Part shown: positions 13,957 to 26,683 of the stretch, one piece after another
Numbering within the stretch: the stretch's first letter is position 1
Layout of the letters: the number at the start of each line of letters is the position of its first letter
From: Monosporascus cannonballus
Taxonomy: Eukaryota; Ascomycota; Sordariomycetes; Xylariales
NCBI GenBank assembly: GCA_004154925.1
Contig: QJNS01000016.1
Location: forward strand, 434,001 to 498,000
Direction of reading: 5' to 3'
Length of the DNA stretch: 64,000 nucleotides
The notes under the pieces: model-generated
Told to the model about the DNA's origin: nothing
The model's input: only the letters and a program-made list of their open reading frames with translations
Database searches by the model: none
Translations under genes and position numbers: made by a program

Positions 13957-14777
13957 ATTGTATTAAAATTATGGAATTTTTATTAAATCTTAGAAAAAAT
14001 TAAGTTATATGTTAATAAATAACTATATTAATAATTAAAAGATAAAATAATAAAAACATATAAAGGAATATGGAAAGTTATAAAAAATATAACAAAATCT
14101 CCTTATTTTTTTTTACTTCGAATAAGGGTAATCCTATTTTTTCCGGAACTAAGCTCCGTATTACTAGATCGTTTTTATACGATAAATTATTGCAGTTATT
14201 TTTTAAATAAATTAATATTTTTATTATGCGAAAAATATGTAATATTAATAAAATTATTAAAAAGGAAAAGGGTGGGAAAAAAAGAAAAGAAAAAAAACGG
14301 ATAATAAGAAATTTTTAAAAATTCCGAAAACGAGGTTTTCCGTTTTTGTTAACTTTTTTTTGCCTTTAAAAATCAGATTTAAAGGCAATAGATATAAATA
14401 CCAGCGGCAGCTTCAATTTATTTGGAATAAGGTAATACGTTTATAATAATTAATATTCGAAAGAAAACCCTCCCTCCGACCCCGTAGCAATATAACAGAA
14501 AATCGCTGCAGCCCGATAAACAGTTCTTGCCGGAAACATATATTTAATTATTAAAAAATGAGAATAAATAATTAAGACTAAGGAACCAAATGTTATTTTA
14601 ATAAGTAAAAACCTTAACGGGAAAAATTAAGATTAAAAAATAAGGGAAAATACCGCTTATAGAAGAAAATCAAAGACATGCCGAAGAACTTGGAAAGCGT
14701 GATGCAATAATCGCCGAAATAGCAGATACTATTATATAAGAATTTGAACGATATAAGAGCATTCTTCAGTCCGTTAA

Positions 14778-15213
14778 TGTAACGAACCTGTTATATATCC
14801 ACCTAGAGGTATGAGCAGTATCCGAAAAGGGTTCTTGATTTGCAGGTAACAATAGGGCGAGGAATAATCCAGCGGTTTGTTCGTTAAAAAGGTTTAAAGA
14901 CTTTTCCCTTAATTAAAAAACGGTATAATTGCCTTTGAACTAAAAGCTTAAATTAATAACTAAAGAGCGAAACTAAGTAGGTGCTATTTATATAAAGAAC
15001 CCAAAACTTTATATATTTTTTTTATTTTTTCATATTTTTCGTGGTTTCTGGAGATTACGAAAGATTATGGTAGTTGATATCCACTGTTTCCCGGTATCCT
15101 TGGAGATAGCTAGAGACCCGAGGTTTATCCGAGGGGGAGGTGGAGGTCCCGAATATTTCCAACTTCCTGGGCCTTTTCCGGGTTTAGTGGAATTCCTTTT
15201 GGACGTAATATTA
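14778..15213 (-). repeat. LTR of gypsy element 1, 3' copy
   Basis: 436 bp, matching 21581-22016 base for base in length. Its outer half around 15067-15210 remains unusually G+C-rich, with a purine stretch near 15130. The open frame 15067-15264 falls inside and just past this LTR and is not a gene. Compared with the other LTR it has CA to TA changes at the terminus (GTAATATTA for GTAACAACA). Confidence 0.88.
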
Positions 15214-18179
15214 TTTTTTTTTCCAGGATTTTTGTCCCCAAAGATAGAATTAATAAGTTTTTAATTTCCTTTTTTTTATGTTATAGTACCGTATTAATTA
15301 TATCGGATAAGTTTCGAAAATATATTAAATTTTTTATTAAGAGCTGTCGCGAACTAATTAAATCGATTTTTTAGTTTAATTTCGAAGTTATGCCGTATAT
15401 GCGTTATTTCGAGAAAAAAATTTTATATAAGATGTTAGAAGGCTGAAGGAGTTATTAGAATTATTTGGCGGCTAACGTTTAATTTTGCGATAAAAATTAT
15501 ATTTCGTTTTTATCGTTTAAAAATATCCGGGTTGAAAAATATTGGATAAATTAAGAAAAACGTTTGGCGGTTTAATAACTTTAAGAGTTATTTAATTGTA
15601 TTATTCGGTTGGACCGCCAGTTTAAGTGGTTATATTTCAAAGGAGTATCGTTTATTTAAAGGGGGCTTTAAAATATGGACGATTTGGAGAAACGAGAAAA
15701 ATTAGACGCGGAGAAGAATTATAAAGAAAAGGAGTAAGTATGGTTTGCTTTAGAATTAGATGCGCTGATGGAAGTATTTACCTTTTTCGACTGGAGTGCC
15801 GTAGGGGTTGATTTAAGCGGGGGTCCGTTATCGCCCGCGATCTTAGCCGTATTGGAAATGGTCGGTTAGGATTCTGGCGGTGGAACGTCTTAATTAAGTT
15901 TATTGTATTTGTCAAATGGTTAAGTAGTTCCCAGGTATTTTTTTTATGTAAGTATTTTTTTTTATTTAACTAGGTATTAAATTTTGTTTTTGATTATTTT
16001 TAAATCCAGTATTTGTTCGATTTCGTATTCGTTAAGGTTTTTTTTAAGTTCCAGATCCGTTTTTAATAAGGCGTTCCTGGATATTAGTTTAAATAAGGAA
16101 ATATGAAAAATAAGATATATTTTTATGGTTTTGGGTAATAACAATTAATAATTAATTTTGGAAATAACTTTTTTTATTTTTAAATAATCCAAATTTTTTA
16201 AAATCGAATTTGTTACTACGTTTTTTCGTTTTGATTTATAAAATGTTTAAGGTTACGTTTTGTTTCTGGCGTAATAAGTAAATTTGGTTTCTTTTCGTTA
16301 AAATTAATTTTTTAATTTTTTTTATTATAATACCGGGTTATTCGTTATTAAAGGAATTGCAATTTATTCCGGAAACGGGTTTAAATCGTTTTAATTTTTA
16401 TCGTTAGTATTTTTGTTTTTGAGGCAACCGTAATAATTTTCGGTACCCTATTAAATATTTATTTAGGTCGTTTTATTTTTATATTATATCTATATATAGC
16501 CGTATACGGAAATACGTTTATATTTTCGTTAATAAATGTGTTATAAGCGATTTATGCCAATAGCAAAAGTTTTACCTAATTATTTTGTTAGTAATTAATA
16601 TAGTTTTGAAAATATTATTTTAAGGTTTAATTTAGTTTTTTAATTTAACCGTCCGTTTAAGGATAATAAGTTATTAAAAATTTAAATTTAGTATTTATTT
16701 ATTTGAAAAAATTAAGTTAAATTTATAAATAAATAACGTATTTTTATTAGAAATAATTTTTTTGATATGTTATATTTATCGAAGTAATATTTGATAAAGG
16801 TATAGGTTAACCGTTTTGCCATTACGTTTTTTTGAAAAATAAAAAGTATTTATATTTAATAAATTTATTAATAATTATCCATATTCCGTTATATTCGACT
16901 TTAATAATTAGATTTTTAAATGAAAATAAATTAATAATAAAATCTTAAATTATGATATTTTATATTTTATTAGGAATATCGGTAAGTTGTAATAGCCCGT
17001 AAGGCTTATGGCGTACGGCCTTAATTTTATTATAAACGTTATAATTCTTAATTATTTTTTTAATTATTCGGCGTAATTTTGGAAAGTTGTATTTCTTTTG
17101 TAGCCGCCGGGTGGTTTTAAGGATTTTTTGATATTTATGTAATAGGTTTTCGTGGAATTTCTTTATGAATTATTTTTGTTAATCCTTTAGAACATAAATT
17201 TTGTTATGGTATAATAACTGGTTTTTAAGTTATTTTTTAGCTGTTAAATTTTTTCTTATTCCTTTGTATTATAGGAATTCTAGAACCGTATTAAAAGTTT
17301 TGGAGTTAATTTTTTCAGGATTTTGCATAATTGTATAATATTATTTTGGTTATATTATAATATCTATATGTTTTTTTTAGGGATTTTAGAATTATAATTA
17401 CTTTTGCGACTAAGAATATTCGTCTGGATGTTTTTTTTAATATAATATATTTTAAAGTTAAATTTTAATAAAAAAAAATTATTTAAGTTTTATGTTTTTT
17501 ATTTAGTTTTTATATTTTCATAAATCGGGTAAGGTTTTTGTAATTAAAGTAAATATTAAAAGGTTTTCGTATTCCGTTAAGGAAAAGTTTTTATTCTTTA
17601 AAAACGTTAATAATTATTAATAATTCCTTATTATAAATTAAATATTTAAATTTTATATTTCGGAATACTTTTAAGTAATATGCCATTAAATACTATTTGT
17701 CGTTATTTTTTAATTATTTTAGGATAATATTTAATACGTAATTTGAAATATCCGTTTTTAAGCGTTTTTTTATCGGCGTTAGGTAGTCTTATTATGGGTC
17801 CGTTGGTAATCGTATTTTTCAAAATCTGGAATATTTTTTTTGTATTTTTTAAAAGTTCAAAAATTTTTTAACGTATTTTTTGGTAATAAGTTTCGTTAAT
17901 AATTTAATTATATTTCCGTATTTTTTAATTAAGTTACGTACGTAATTTGTAAATCTTAAAATTTGCCGGATATTTATAATAATCGCCTTATTAAGGATAG
18001 GTTAATCCTTAATTGTTTTTATTTTAAAGCGTTAAATTTAAATTTGGCCGGGGGTAAAAGTATATCTTAGAAAATTTAATTTTTATATGTGTTATACGTT
18101 TTTGGCTAGGTTAACTTAAATATTTGTTTTGTTTAACGTTTAAAGCATTTGGGCGATTTGCTTTTTGTATTTTTTTAAA

Positions 18180-18640
18180 ATTTCGAAATAAATGAAAATA
18201 TCGTCGAAATAAACGAATATAAATTTATCCAAAAACTTCCTAAGTCTAATTATAATTAGGCGTTGGAAATTAACAGGGATATTAATAAGTCCCATAAGTA
18301 TTATTCGGTATTCGTAAAATCCATATATTATTTTAAATGCCGTTTTCCATTTTTTTTAGTTATTTTAATACGGTAATAACCATTTTAAAAATTAAGTGCA
18401 GTAAATTATTTTATTTTGCTAACGTTTTCTTTTAACGTATTTATAAAGGTTAAAGGGTATTTATTTTTGATCGTAATATTATTTAATTATTTGTAATCGA
18501 TTATTTTTCGGAAAATTAGATCTCCGTTTTTATCGATTTTTTATTTTTTATCTTTAGTTTTTGATATTATAAGAACGGGGTATTTAGCGGAAAAATTAAA
18601 AGGTTAAATATATTCTTTTTTTAGGTTAAATTAAATATTT
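18180..18640 (-). pseudogene. Ty3/gypsy reverse transcriptase relic (element 1)
   Basis: Reading the minus strand from 18640 down to 18180 gives the order of a Ty3/gypsy RT. First comes a PVLIISKTKDKK stretch, then IIDYK.LN..TIKNKYPL (the V-DYR-LN-T-KN-YPLP block). Next is LMGLINIPVNFQRLI (the PFGLTNAPATFQ block). Last is KFIFVYFDDIFIYFE, which contains the intact Y-x-D-D catalytic motif at about 18190-18230. Stops break the frame in several places, each explicable as a transition at CpA or TpG. The polymerase copied element RNA into DNA; this copy cannot be functional. Confidence 0.88.
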
Positions 18641-21580
18641 TTTATAAGACTTTCGATTTGTTAAGGTTTATATAATAAATCTTGTAAAATTTAAAATAAT
18701 ATCCTTTTTTAATAAGTATCCTGTAATCCTATTAATTATATGGTAATAATTCGTAATCTTTTTTGTTTTTAAATAATTTTTTAAACCGTCGATACTTAGG
18801 TAATACCGCAAAAGCTTAATTTGCAATTTGAACTTCTTTAATGATATAGTAAATTTCTTGGTCGTTTTTTTCGGGTAACTTTCGTTTTTATTTTTATAAA
18901 AATGTTTAGTTTTTTTAATTAATATATGGGTTGCTGGATTTGAATTACGGTATTCCCAAAATAATATTATGCCCGGAAATATTAGTAATATTTAACGAAA
19001 TTTATTTTTGATATCCTTAAATCCGTATTGGGAATTTTTCGGTTTCTCATAGGATTCGTCCGTTTTTATACGGAAATAAGCTTCTGTTTACCGTACGTAA
19101 TTTATAAGATTTTAACTTATATTTCCAGGGAATTTAATATTTTTTTATTATTAAAGGAAAGATAAATTTCTTTCGGTTTTTAAGTTAATTATGGCTTTAA
19201 ACGTTTTGTTTTTATATTGCAAAGAAATTTTGATCTGGTTGCGTAATCTTTTTGTTACTTTATATAAGGTTTTATATATTAAGACTTTTCGATACCTTAT
19301 TTTCGAAAACCTTTGTTATTTTTTAATTAACGTAATTTGCTTGCGAAAAGGCGTTTTTATTTTCGAACTTTTTTAGCTGCGTACTTAGTACAATAATTGT
19401 CCATGTATTTGTACCACTTTTTTCTGCCTAACTGGCATCCGAAAATAATTATTTTTTTCTGGTTTAACCTCTGGTTTTGCATTTTCTAAGTTATAGGATC
19501 GGAAAGGTATATTTTCGAAAAAGGTATTCCCATATCTAGAAGCTCGTATTAAATATAAAATGTTAGGGCATAATATAAATATCTTTGCAATATAGCTTTT
19601 TGATTCCGTTTTAAATTAGGATGTAAGTAATAAAACTTGGGGTATTTTGGCTATCGGGGGATTTCTGTGCATCTATACGCGTTATTTGGTTCGGTAAATG
19701 TTTTTTTATTCCATTTAGGCCAAAAGTTATTTTTTTTGGCTTTAAAATAAACGAAATAATCGTTTTAATAGCAAACGGTAAAATATAATAAATCGTAAAA
19801 GTTTACTAATAATATTTTCTGATATATGGTATATCCTGGGAGTTCGTAAAGCTCCGGGGATAATTATCCGTAATTATTAATATTTGGTCGAAATTAATTA
19901 TTTATATCGTATATTTTATATTTTTGTATATTAAGATAACAAAAGTATTTTAGCTTTATGGTTATTTTGGAAGCCGTTTATCCTAAGTGGTATTTATAAG
20001 CTTTAACCTTAAAATTTTAGCAAACTAAATAATTTTCGTACTTTAAAATATCGCTTTTAATTTAAGTAATTATGGAAATAGTGAATTTTGGCTAGGAGAA
20101 AGTCGAACTAACTTTTTTTTCCTTTTTTTTGCCTTATTATCGGTTTTTTATTTAATTATTTTAACTTTTTTGGGGGGTTAAGGAATTTTTCCCTTTTTGA
20201 AATTCCTTTTGGCGGGAAAACGATATTTACTTTTAAAATATTCTTTTTTGCTATAGTTAAAATATTCCACTTTAAATTTATTTTTCTTAAGCTCCTTCGA
20301 AACGGAATTCGTTTTTTTTTAAGGTTTGCCCTTATTTTTCTTGTTTCGGCTATTAGAACCTTTATTGTTATTTCGTTTATTAATCTTTTTTTAAAGTACC
20401 GGTCGAAAATACGTTAATCGGCAATAATAATCTTATCGATATATTCCGGGAAAAATCCTACTTTCGGTTCCTTATATATCTTATCTTTAATTAAAAGTTT
20501 TAGGCCGTTATAATAAGAATAAAATAACGCGTTTTTTGTTATGTTAAAAATAGCGGCAAAGTAATTAAACTTTGTCGTATATTTGGCGGTTAACTTGGTT
20601 TAATAAAGAAAATATAATTACTTAATAACGTTTTACTTTTTGTCGGGATTTCCGAATAAAGTTCGTATCCGTTTTTCGAAATAGTTATATTTGCTGAAAA
20701 TATAATTAATTATATCCGAGAAATTATTCGGGTAATTTTTTAAATAATTTTTTATAGTAAGTTCGAATTATAAAAAGTTTTTTTTAATAAGCAATTATAA
20801 AATAGCCATTACCTTTTGATAATTTTTGATTAAAAAGCTTTTATAAAATTTAAGATAAAACCTGGTTTGTACTAAAAATCCTTTCGGGTTTTTAGTTTTA
20901 TCATAAGGCTTGAGGGGATTCGGCTTATAACCCTTAACGTTTAGCATTTTATAATAAGTAAAAGGTAATATAGTTTTTTCGCGAATTTAATTTATTTCGA
21001 ATAATAGCAAAATCGAAATTTTCTTTAAAATTTATTTTATTCCGAACGAAAATGGTCGAAAACCATTTTTAGCTTTATTCTCCGGCTGAGCCAAATTAAG
21101 GAAAAACCGGTTTTTTTTCTTTGGCGAATTAAGCGTTTTCTTCCTTTAGGCCTTTAACTTTTTATGCCAAAAGGTCCAATCTTTTTTCCATAATAAGTTT
21201 TTTTTCTTTTCTCTTTAAAATTTCGGCTTTATATTTTTCCTTAACCCTTTTCTTAATTACCTTTTCCTTTAATTTCTTTCCCTGGATTTCGATAATATCC
21301 TTAAAGGTTGGGATAAGTTATTATCTGGGCTGCAAAAATAATTTTCCCTAAAATCGAATAATAAAAGATATTATATTATTAATTAATTAAAAAACTTTTT
21401 CGATAAAAAGTAAATTATTTAATTTAGTTATTAATCCTTTACTAGCTAATAACGGGAATCGGGTATGTTATTTATTTTTTAAATATCGTCTTATAATATC
21501 GGCTTTACTGAATTTAGAAAAACTTATACCTAATTAAGTCTTAAATTATTCGTCGGCTATTAATTAAAAAACTATTAAAA

Positions 21581-22016
21581 TATAACAAACCTATTATATA
21601 TCTACCTAAAGATATATGTAATATCCGAAAAAGGTTCTTAATTTACAAGTAATAATAAAGTAAAGAATAATCCAGCGGTTTATTCGTTAAAAAGGTTTAA
21701 AAACTTTTCCTTTACTTAAAAAACAATATAATTACCTTTAAATTAAAAACTTAGATTAATAACTAAGGAACGAAACTAAATAAGTATTATTTACATAAAG
21801 GACCTAAAACTTTATATATCCTTTTTATCCTTTTATGTTTTTCGTGGTTTTTGGAGATCACGAGAGATTATGGTAGTTGATATCCATTATCTCCCGGTGT
21901 CCCTGGAGACAGCCAGAGACCCGAGGTTTATCCGAAGGGGAGGTGGAGGTCCCGAGCATCTCCAACTTCCTGGGCCTTTTCCGGGTCTAGTGGAGTCCCT
22001 CTTGGACGTAACAACA
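21581..22016 (-). repeat. LTR of gypsy element 1, 5' copy
   Basis: 436 bp. Less mutated than its partner over the last 170 bp: it keeps GTAACAACA at the end and several CA dinucleotides that are TA in the other copy. In the first half the situation is reversed, with more TA here. The minus-strand open frame 21887-22135 runs from outside into the LTR and is not a gene. Confidence 0.88.
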
Positions 22017-25000
22017 GCGCTTTCTCTACTTATTGTGTAAAAACTTGAATAATATCTACTATTAATTTCTGCGAGAAAATATAAAAAATAAAACTTAATT
22101 TTCAATAACCACTTTAAATAATAATTATTTTCCAATTTTTCTTAATAATTTGTATTAATTAATATATTTAAATTTGAATTTTGTATTAAATCTTTTATTT
22201 AAATAGCTTTATTAAAATAGGTTATTTTTTATTTTAGAAAATTAACTTTTTAACTTTATTTAATTATAATGTTTAGTTATTTAATTACGTACAAATTCTA
22301 TTTTTATTTTTATATTTAAATAAAATTGTTTAACTTGTTTTAGTGCAAATATTGCCTTAATATTAATAAATGTATTATATGTATTTTATTAAATATTAAG
22401 TATAAAACTAAACTTTACGTTTATTAAAGTCGTTTTAATATTTTCGTAATAATTAACATTATATATTATTTAAAAAAGGAATGGCTTTTTAATATAATTA
22501 TCTAATTTATAAATTATATAATATTTTAAATACGTTTTTAATATTTAATTTATCGTTTCGTTTATTTCTTTTTTTAGATTTAAATATAATAAATAATTGA
22601 TAATTTAAGTTAATTTACGTTAGAAAGTTTTATTAAAATTATAAAATACATGATTTTTTATGAAAATAATTTTATATAATAATTCGTATATATTAAATTT
22701 GCTTTTGAAAAATAACTTTCATTTATTCGATAGTAATGTCTTTTTAATATGATAAAAAATAAACATTTCGTAAATTTACTAACGATTATAAAAGTATTAT
22801 TGCAATATATTTTTATTATTAGCTTTTAAAATGAACAAAATGTAATAATAAAGTTCACAATAATTAAATCTTGAAATTTGTTTAAAAATTAGTAATAACT
22901 ATTACTTTATTTTAGAAATCATATTATTATTGTATTTTTTAAACTATTATTTTTGTTATAAAAAATAATAAATACGTTAAAATCGTTTGAAGATTTTATA
23001 AATCCTTAAATATTTATATAACTAATATTTATATATATTACGCATTATATATGCTTAAAATTCTTTATAATTTTATAATATATTTATTTTTATATTTTTA
23101 ATAACTAACTCTTGTACTTTCTAATTTTTTAATATATATCATATAATATGATCCGTATTATCGTAAATTGGTATGAATATCGATATCTTTTTACAATAAT
23201 GTCTAAAATTATATAACTAATTTAAATTATTGTGTTTCAAATTTAATCGTTTATTTTAAGTATCGAGTTTACCATTTTTAAGCGTTTTTAATATATAATA
23301 TCGATATTAAAATTCGCTATTTTTTATATATATTGTAATTATCGTTTTGCAAATCTTTTATATATAATAAAACGGATAAAATTTTAATAATTCATATATA
23401 TCTTAACCTAATAAAAATTCTATATGAGAAAATATTTGAACTTTCTAAACACTATGATATTAATCAGAAATTTCGTATTTTAAATAATATAATTAAATTT
23501 AGTTTCTTTTAAATTATATAAAAAATTAGACGATATAATTTATTTTAATTATTTTGCTATTTAACTATTATATTTAACGAATAATATAAATTATTAATTT
23601 CTAATTTTATGATATATATTAAATAGCTTATAATTTATATTAATTGGTTAACAATTAGATTTTCATTATTTTACAGTATTTTCTATTTATAATACTTATT
23701 TAAATCCTTTTAATAAAGTTAATTAAAAGTATAATAATTTTATTAAAGTTTTTGATAAATTTGTTATAATAATTAATAAATTCAAAAAATACTTTTACTT
23801 TTTAATTAGAATTCCCGCTTAGTAATTTATAATTATAACAATTGTTGAAAATTTGTTTTACTATATTGGAAAATAATAGTATCTTTTAAATATTTTATTA
23901 TTTATTTGTAAATATAATGTCTGTATATTAATTAATAATATAGCATTTTAAAATTTGTTCAAAATTTGATAAACGAATTTTACATATAGTTATTCCGTTT
24001 TTAAATATATAAAAGTATTGTCGAAATAACATATTATAAAAACGTTAACGTATTTTCGTAATACATAATTTTTATCTATTAAAAATATTTTAATACGTTT
24101 ATAAATTCTATTAATATAATAAAGTCCTTGAATAATTTGTATTTTAAAGGTTATTTTTATTACATTTTGTCTCAATTTTAATTAAGTTGTATTTATTTAA
24201 AAAATTTAATATTATAAATTATTAAACTGTATAAAATCGATTTTTTATTTTGATAATTAAACGTAATAATATTTACTCTTTAATAATAATATTGTTTAAT
24301 TATTTATAATTAAGTTCAAGTCGTAATTTGCCATTTTATTTAAATACGAAAGTTATAAAATATTTTAAAAATAATCTTTTAGATATCTTTAATAAAATCT
24401 AAGTTACTTATATTAAAGTTATATGTAAACACAACTTTGAAAATACGCTTTTTTAAAAATTATTTTATAATTTAGTTCTTTATATTTTAATAATTTCGCA
24501 TTAAACTTTTGAAAACGCCATTTATGTTAATAATATTATAATAATTTATTAACTAATATTACTCATTATTAAACTATTATTTTAAATCGTTATTTAATTC
24601 TAGAAATTTTAGTTTAATAATAACAGTAACATATTATATTTTTATACTATAGTTTTTATCTTATATCTTTATAAATAATAAGAAATTTGCTATATTTTTA
24701 AATTCATATTTATCGTTATTTTTAATTAAATATTAAAATTTTAATTTTTTAGATTCATGGACGGAATATAAAATAAATCTTATTTGGTCATTCCTTCGTT
24801 AATTAATATTTTGTACTAATATACTCATAATAATCTCAAAATTATATTGTAATTTCCTTTAAACAAATATTAAAATTAAATATTTAATATCGTTATTAAA
24901 TAGATATTTCAAAATAATTAATTTCGCGTTGAGTTCTTCGATTATTGTAAATAAAATGTTAATTTTCGACATTTGTAATTATATATAATATTAACTTAAC

Positions 25001-25327
25001 TTGTTAAAATAATTTAAATTTACTAATAATATTTAATATAATATAATTTCTACCGAAAATTTTCCAATCTTTTATTACAATACACTAATATATTTCAATA
25101 TATAGGTTTAAAATATTCAAACTATTAATAATTTCTATTATTACGTTTAAATCTTTTTAAAACCTCTTTTAAAATTTTAAACGTTTTTATATTTTATAGC
25201 TTTTTAATAAATAATTTTTTTTTCGAATTCGTTAATTTTTATTTATATTTCTTTATATTAAACATTAAACTGTTATATTTATTATTTCTATCAGCGTATC
25301 TATTTTTTAAGTAATATTAATTATTTC
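22017..25327. other. AT-rich spacer between gypsy elements
   Basis: Extremely A+T-rich, with fewer CpG than the neighbouring retrotransposons. No protein motif, RNA gene or clear repeat was seen. The minus-strand frame 23990-24175 is a chance AT-rich open frame. Confidence 0.6.
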
Positions 25328-25515
25328 TGTAATAGGGCTATATAAAGCCCTATTATAAAGCACTAGACAAACGCCGGTACCAAGCATTACTAGCGCAACG
25401 CCTTATATACGAACATATACAACTGTATTTTTATTTTCCCTTTCTTTTTTCTTTAGCTAGAAAATAAACTTTTATTAGCAACTGATTGCAGACCGCTTAA
25501 GTAAAGCTTTTTACA
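25328..25515 (+). repeat. 5' LTR of gypsy element 2
   Basis: 188 bp starting TGTAATAGGGC and ending TTTTTACA. It contains an inverted pair (AGGGCTATATAAAGCCCT) with a TATATAA core that may be the element's promoter. Less mutated than the 3' LTR. Confidence 0.9.
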
Positions 25516-26683
25516 TATTTTTTAGCTTATTATTTTGCAAAACGGAAAACGTTTAAAATTAGATATTAAGATTTTCGAACGTTCCTTATAGGGCCCAGCA
25601 AGAGGCCCTTATCGACTCAGAGTTATAAAAGGTATTTAACGCTATAATAAAAACCTTAATAAGCTCGATGGCGGCTATAAAATAACGTATAAATTATTAA
25701 TTCAAAAAAAAAACAAGAAAAAAGCAATTTGATTCTGTAAACATATAAAAACGTAATATATAGATAAATAAAGAATTAATATAAACGGCCGAATAACTTA
25801 AAAACGGCTTAATTATTTAACAAAAATTTATTATTTAATTACAAATTTAAAACGTAATAACTTTTACGAATATTAATTTTTTCTCGACCTAGTAATAATT
25901 GGAAACGTAATTAATCTATTCCGCAAAAACGATTTAAACGACAAAATTAATAGTAAAAACCAAATAAAAACCGTTGCTTTAGCCCGAAAAATTCGACGGG
26001 ATAAAAAAAAGATTTCCAGATAATACGTATCCATAATATACAAATTCGAAATAAACGTGATTTTTATAAAAAAAGTTTATAAATAATTTTATATTATATA
26101 TAAAAAGCTTAAAATTAATATATAACGTACGGTTATTATTTACTATATTACTGGAAGTTTAAATAATATTTATAATTTCGTTAATTTCTTTTAGGTATTA
26201 TACGAACAATATAATAATCGGCATACGAAAAAAAAAGTAACCGAACGTTTTTAGAACTTAAAGTAAACCGATAATGCAAAATTTTCGTTACTTTATTTTT
26301 TATTCGAAAAATATTAATAAACGTAAAAAGGATTATTTGGTTAACAGAAATAACATTTACGTTTTAAAAGGAATATTAAATAAAAAATTTACCTAAATTG
26401 TAATCTCAGTAAATTTCATTAAAAATTATAACGTATAAGTAAATAAGGTAATAGAAATCGCCGGACGCGTTAAAGGAATAACGTAACAAAAAAAACAAAT
26501 AATTTTTTAATAACTTAACCGAGTGGTAATAATTAAGCGGAAAATAACTTAAATAACGATATAAGTATAATAAGTGTTTCGGCAGTAAAACGGCAAAAAT
26601 AAAGATTTTAAATTTTACTTTTAATGTCGAAATAATACGTATAATAGATAATTTAAAAACAACAAAATATCCGTAAAACAAAA

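Larger units (their letters stand above)
14778..22016 (-). mobile_element. Decayed full-length Ty3/gypsy retrotransposon 1
   Basis: Two direct repeats of identical length (436 bp; 14778-15213 and 21581-22016) flank about 6.4 kb. On the minus strand the LTR begins TGTTGTTACGTCC. A reverse transcriptase ghost of the Ty3/gypsy type reads on the minus strand at 18180-18640, fixing the orientation, so the 5' LTR is the right one. A purine-rich stretch (minus strand, just inside 15214) could be the polypurine tract. Gag would lie at about 19.5-21.5 kb and integrase at about 15.5-17.8 kb, but I could not read them with confidence. No matching target duplication is seen (GTTAA on the left, GCGCT on the right), so the outer flanks are mutated or rearranged. 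Confidence 0.88.

Noticed and set aside
15067..15264. 65-codon frame across the end of an LTR
   Set aside because: It lies mostly within the LTR. The corresponding frame in the other LTR is not conserved as a protein.
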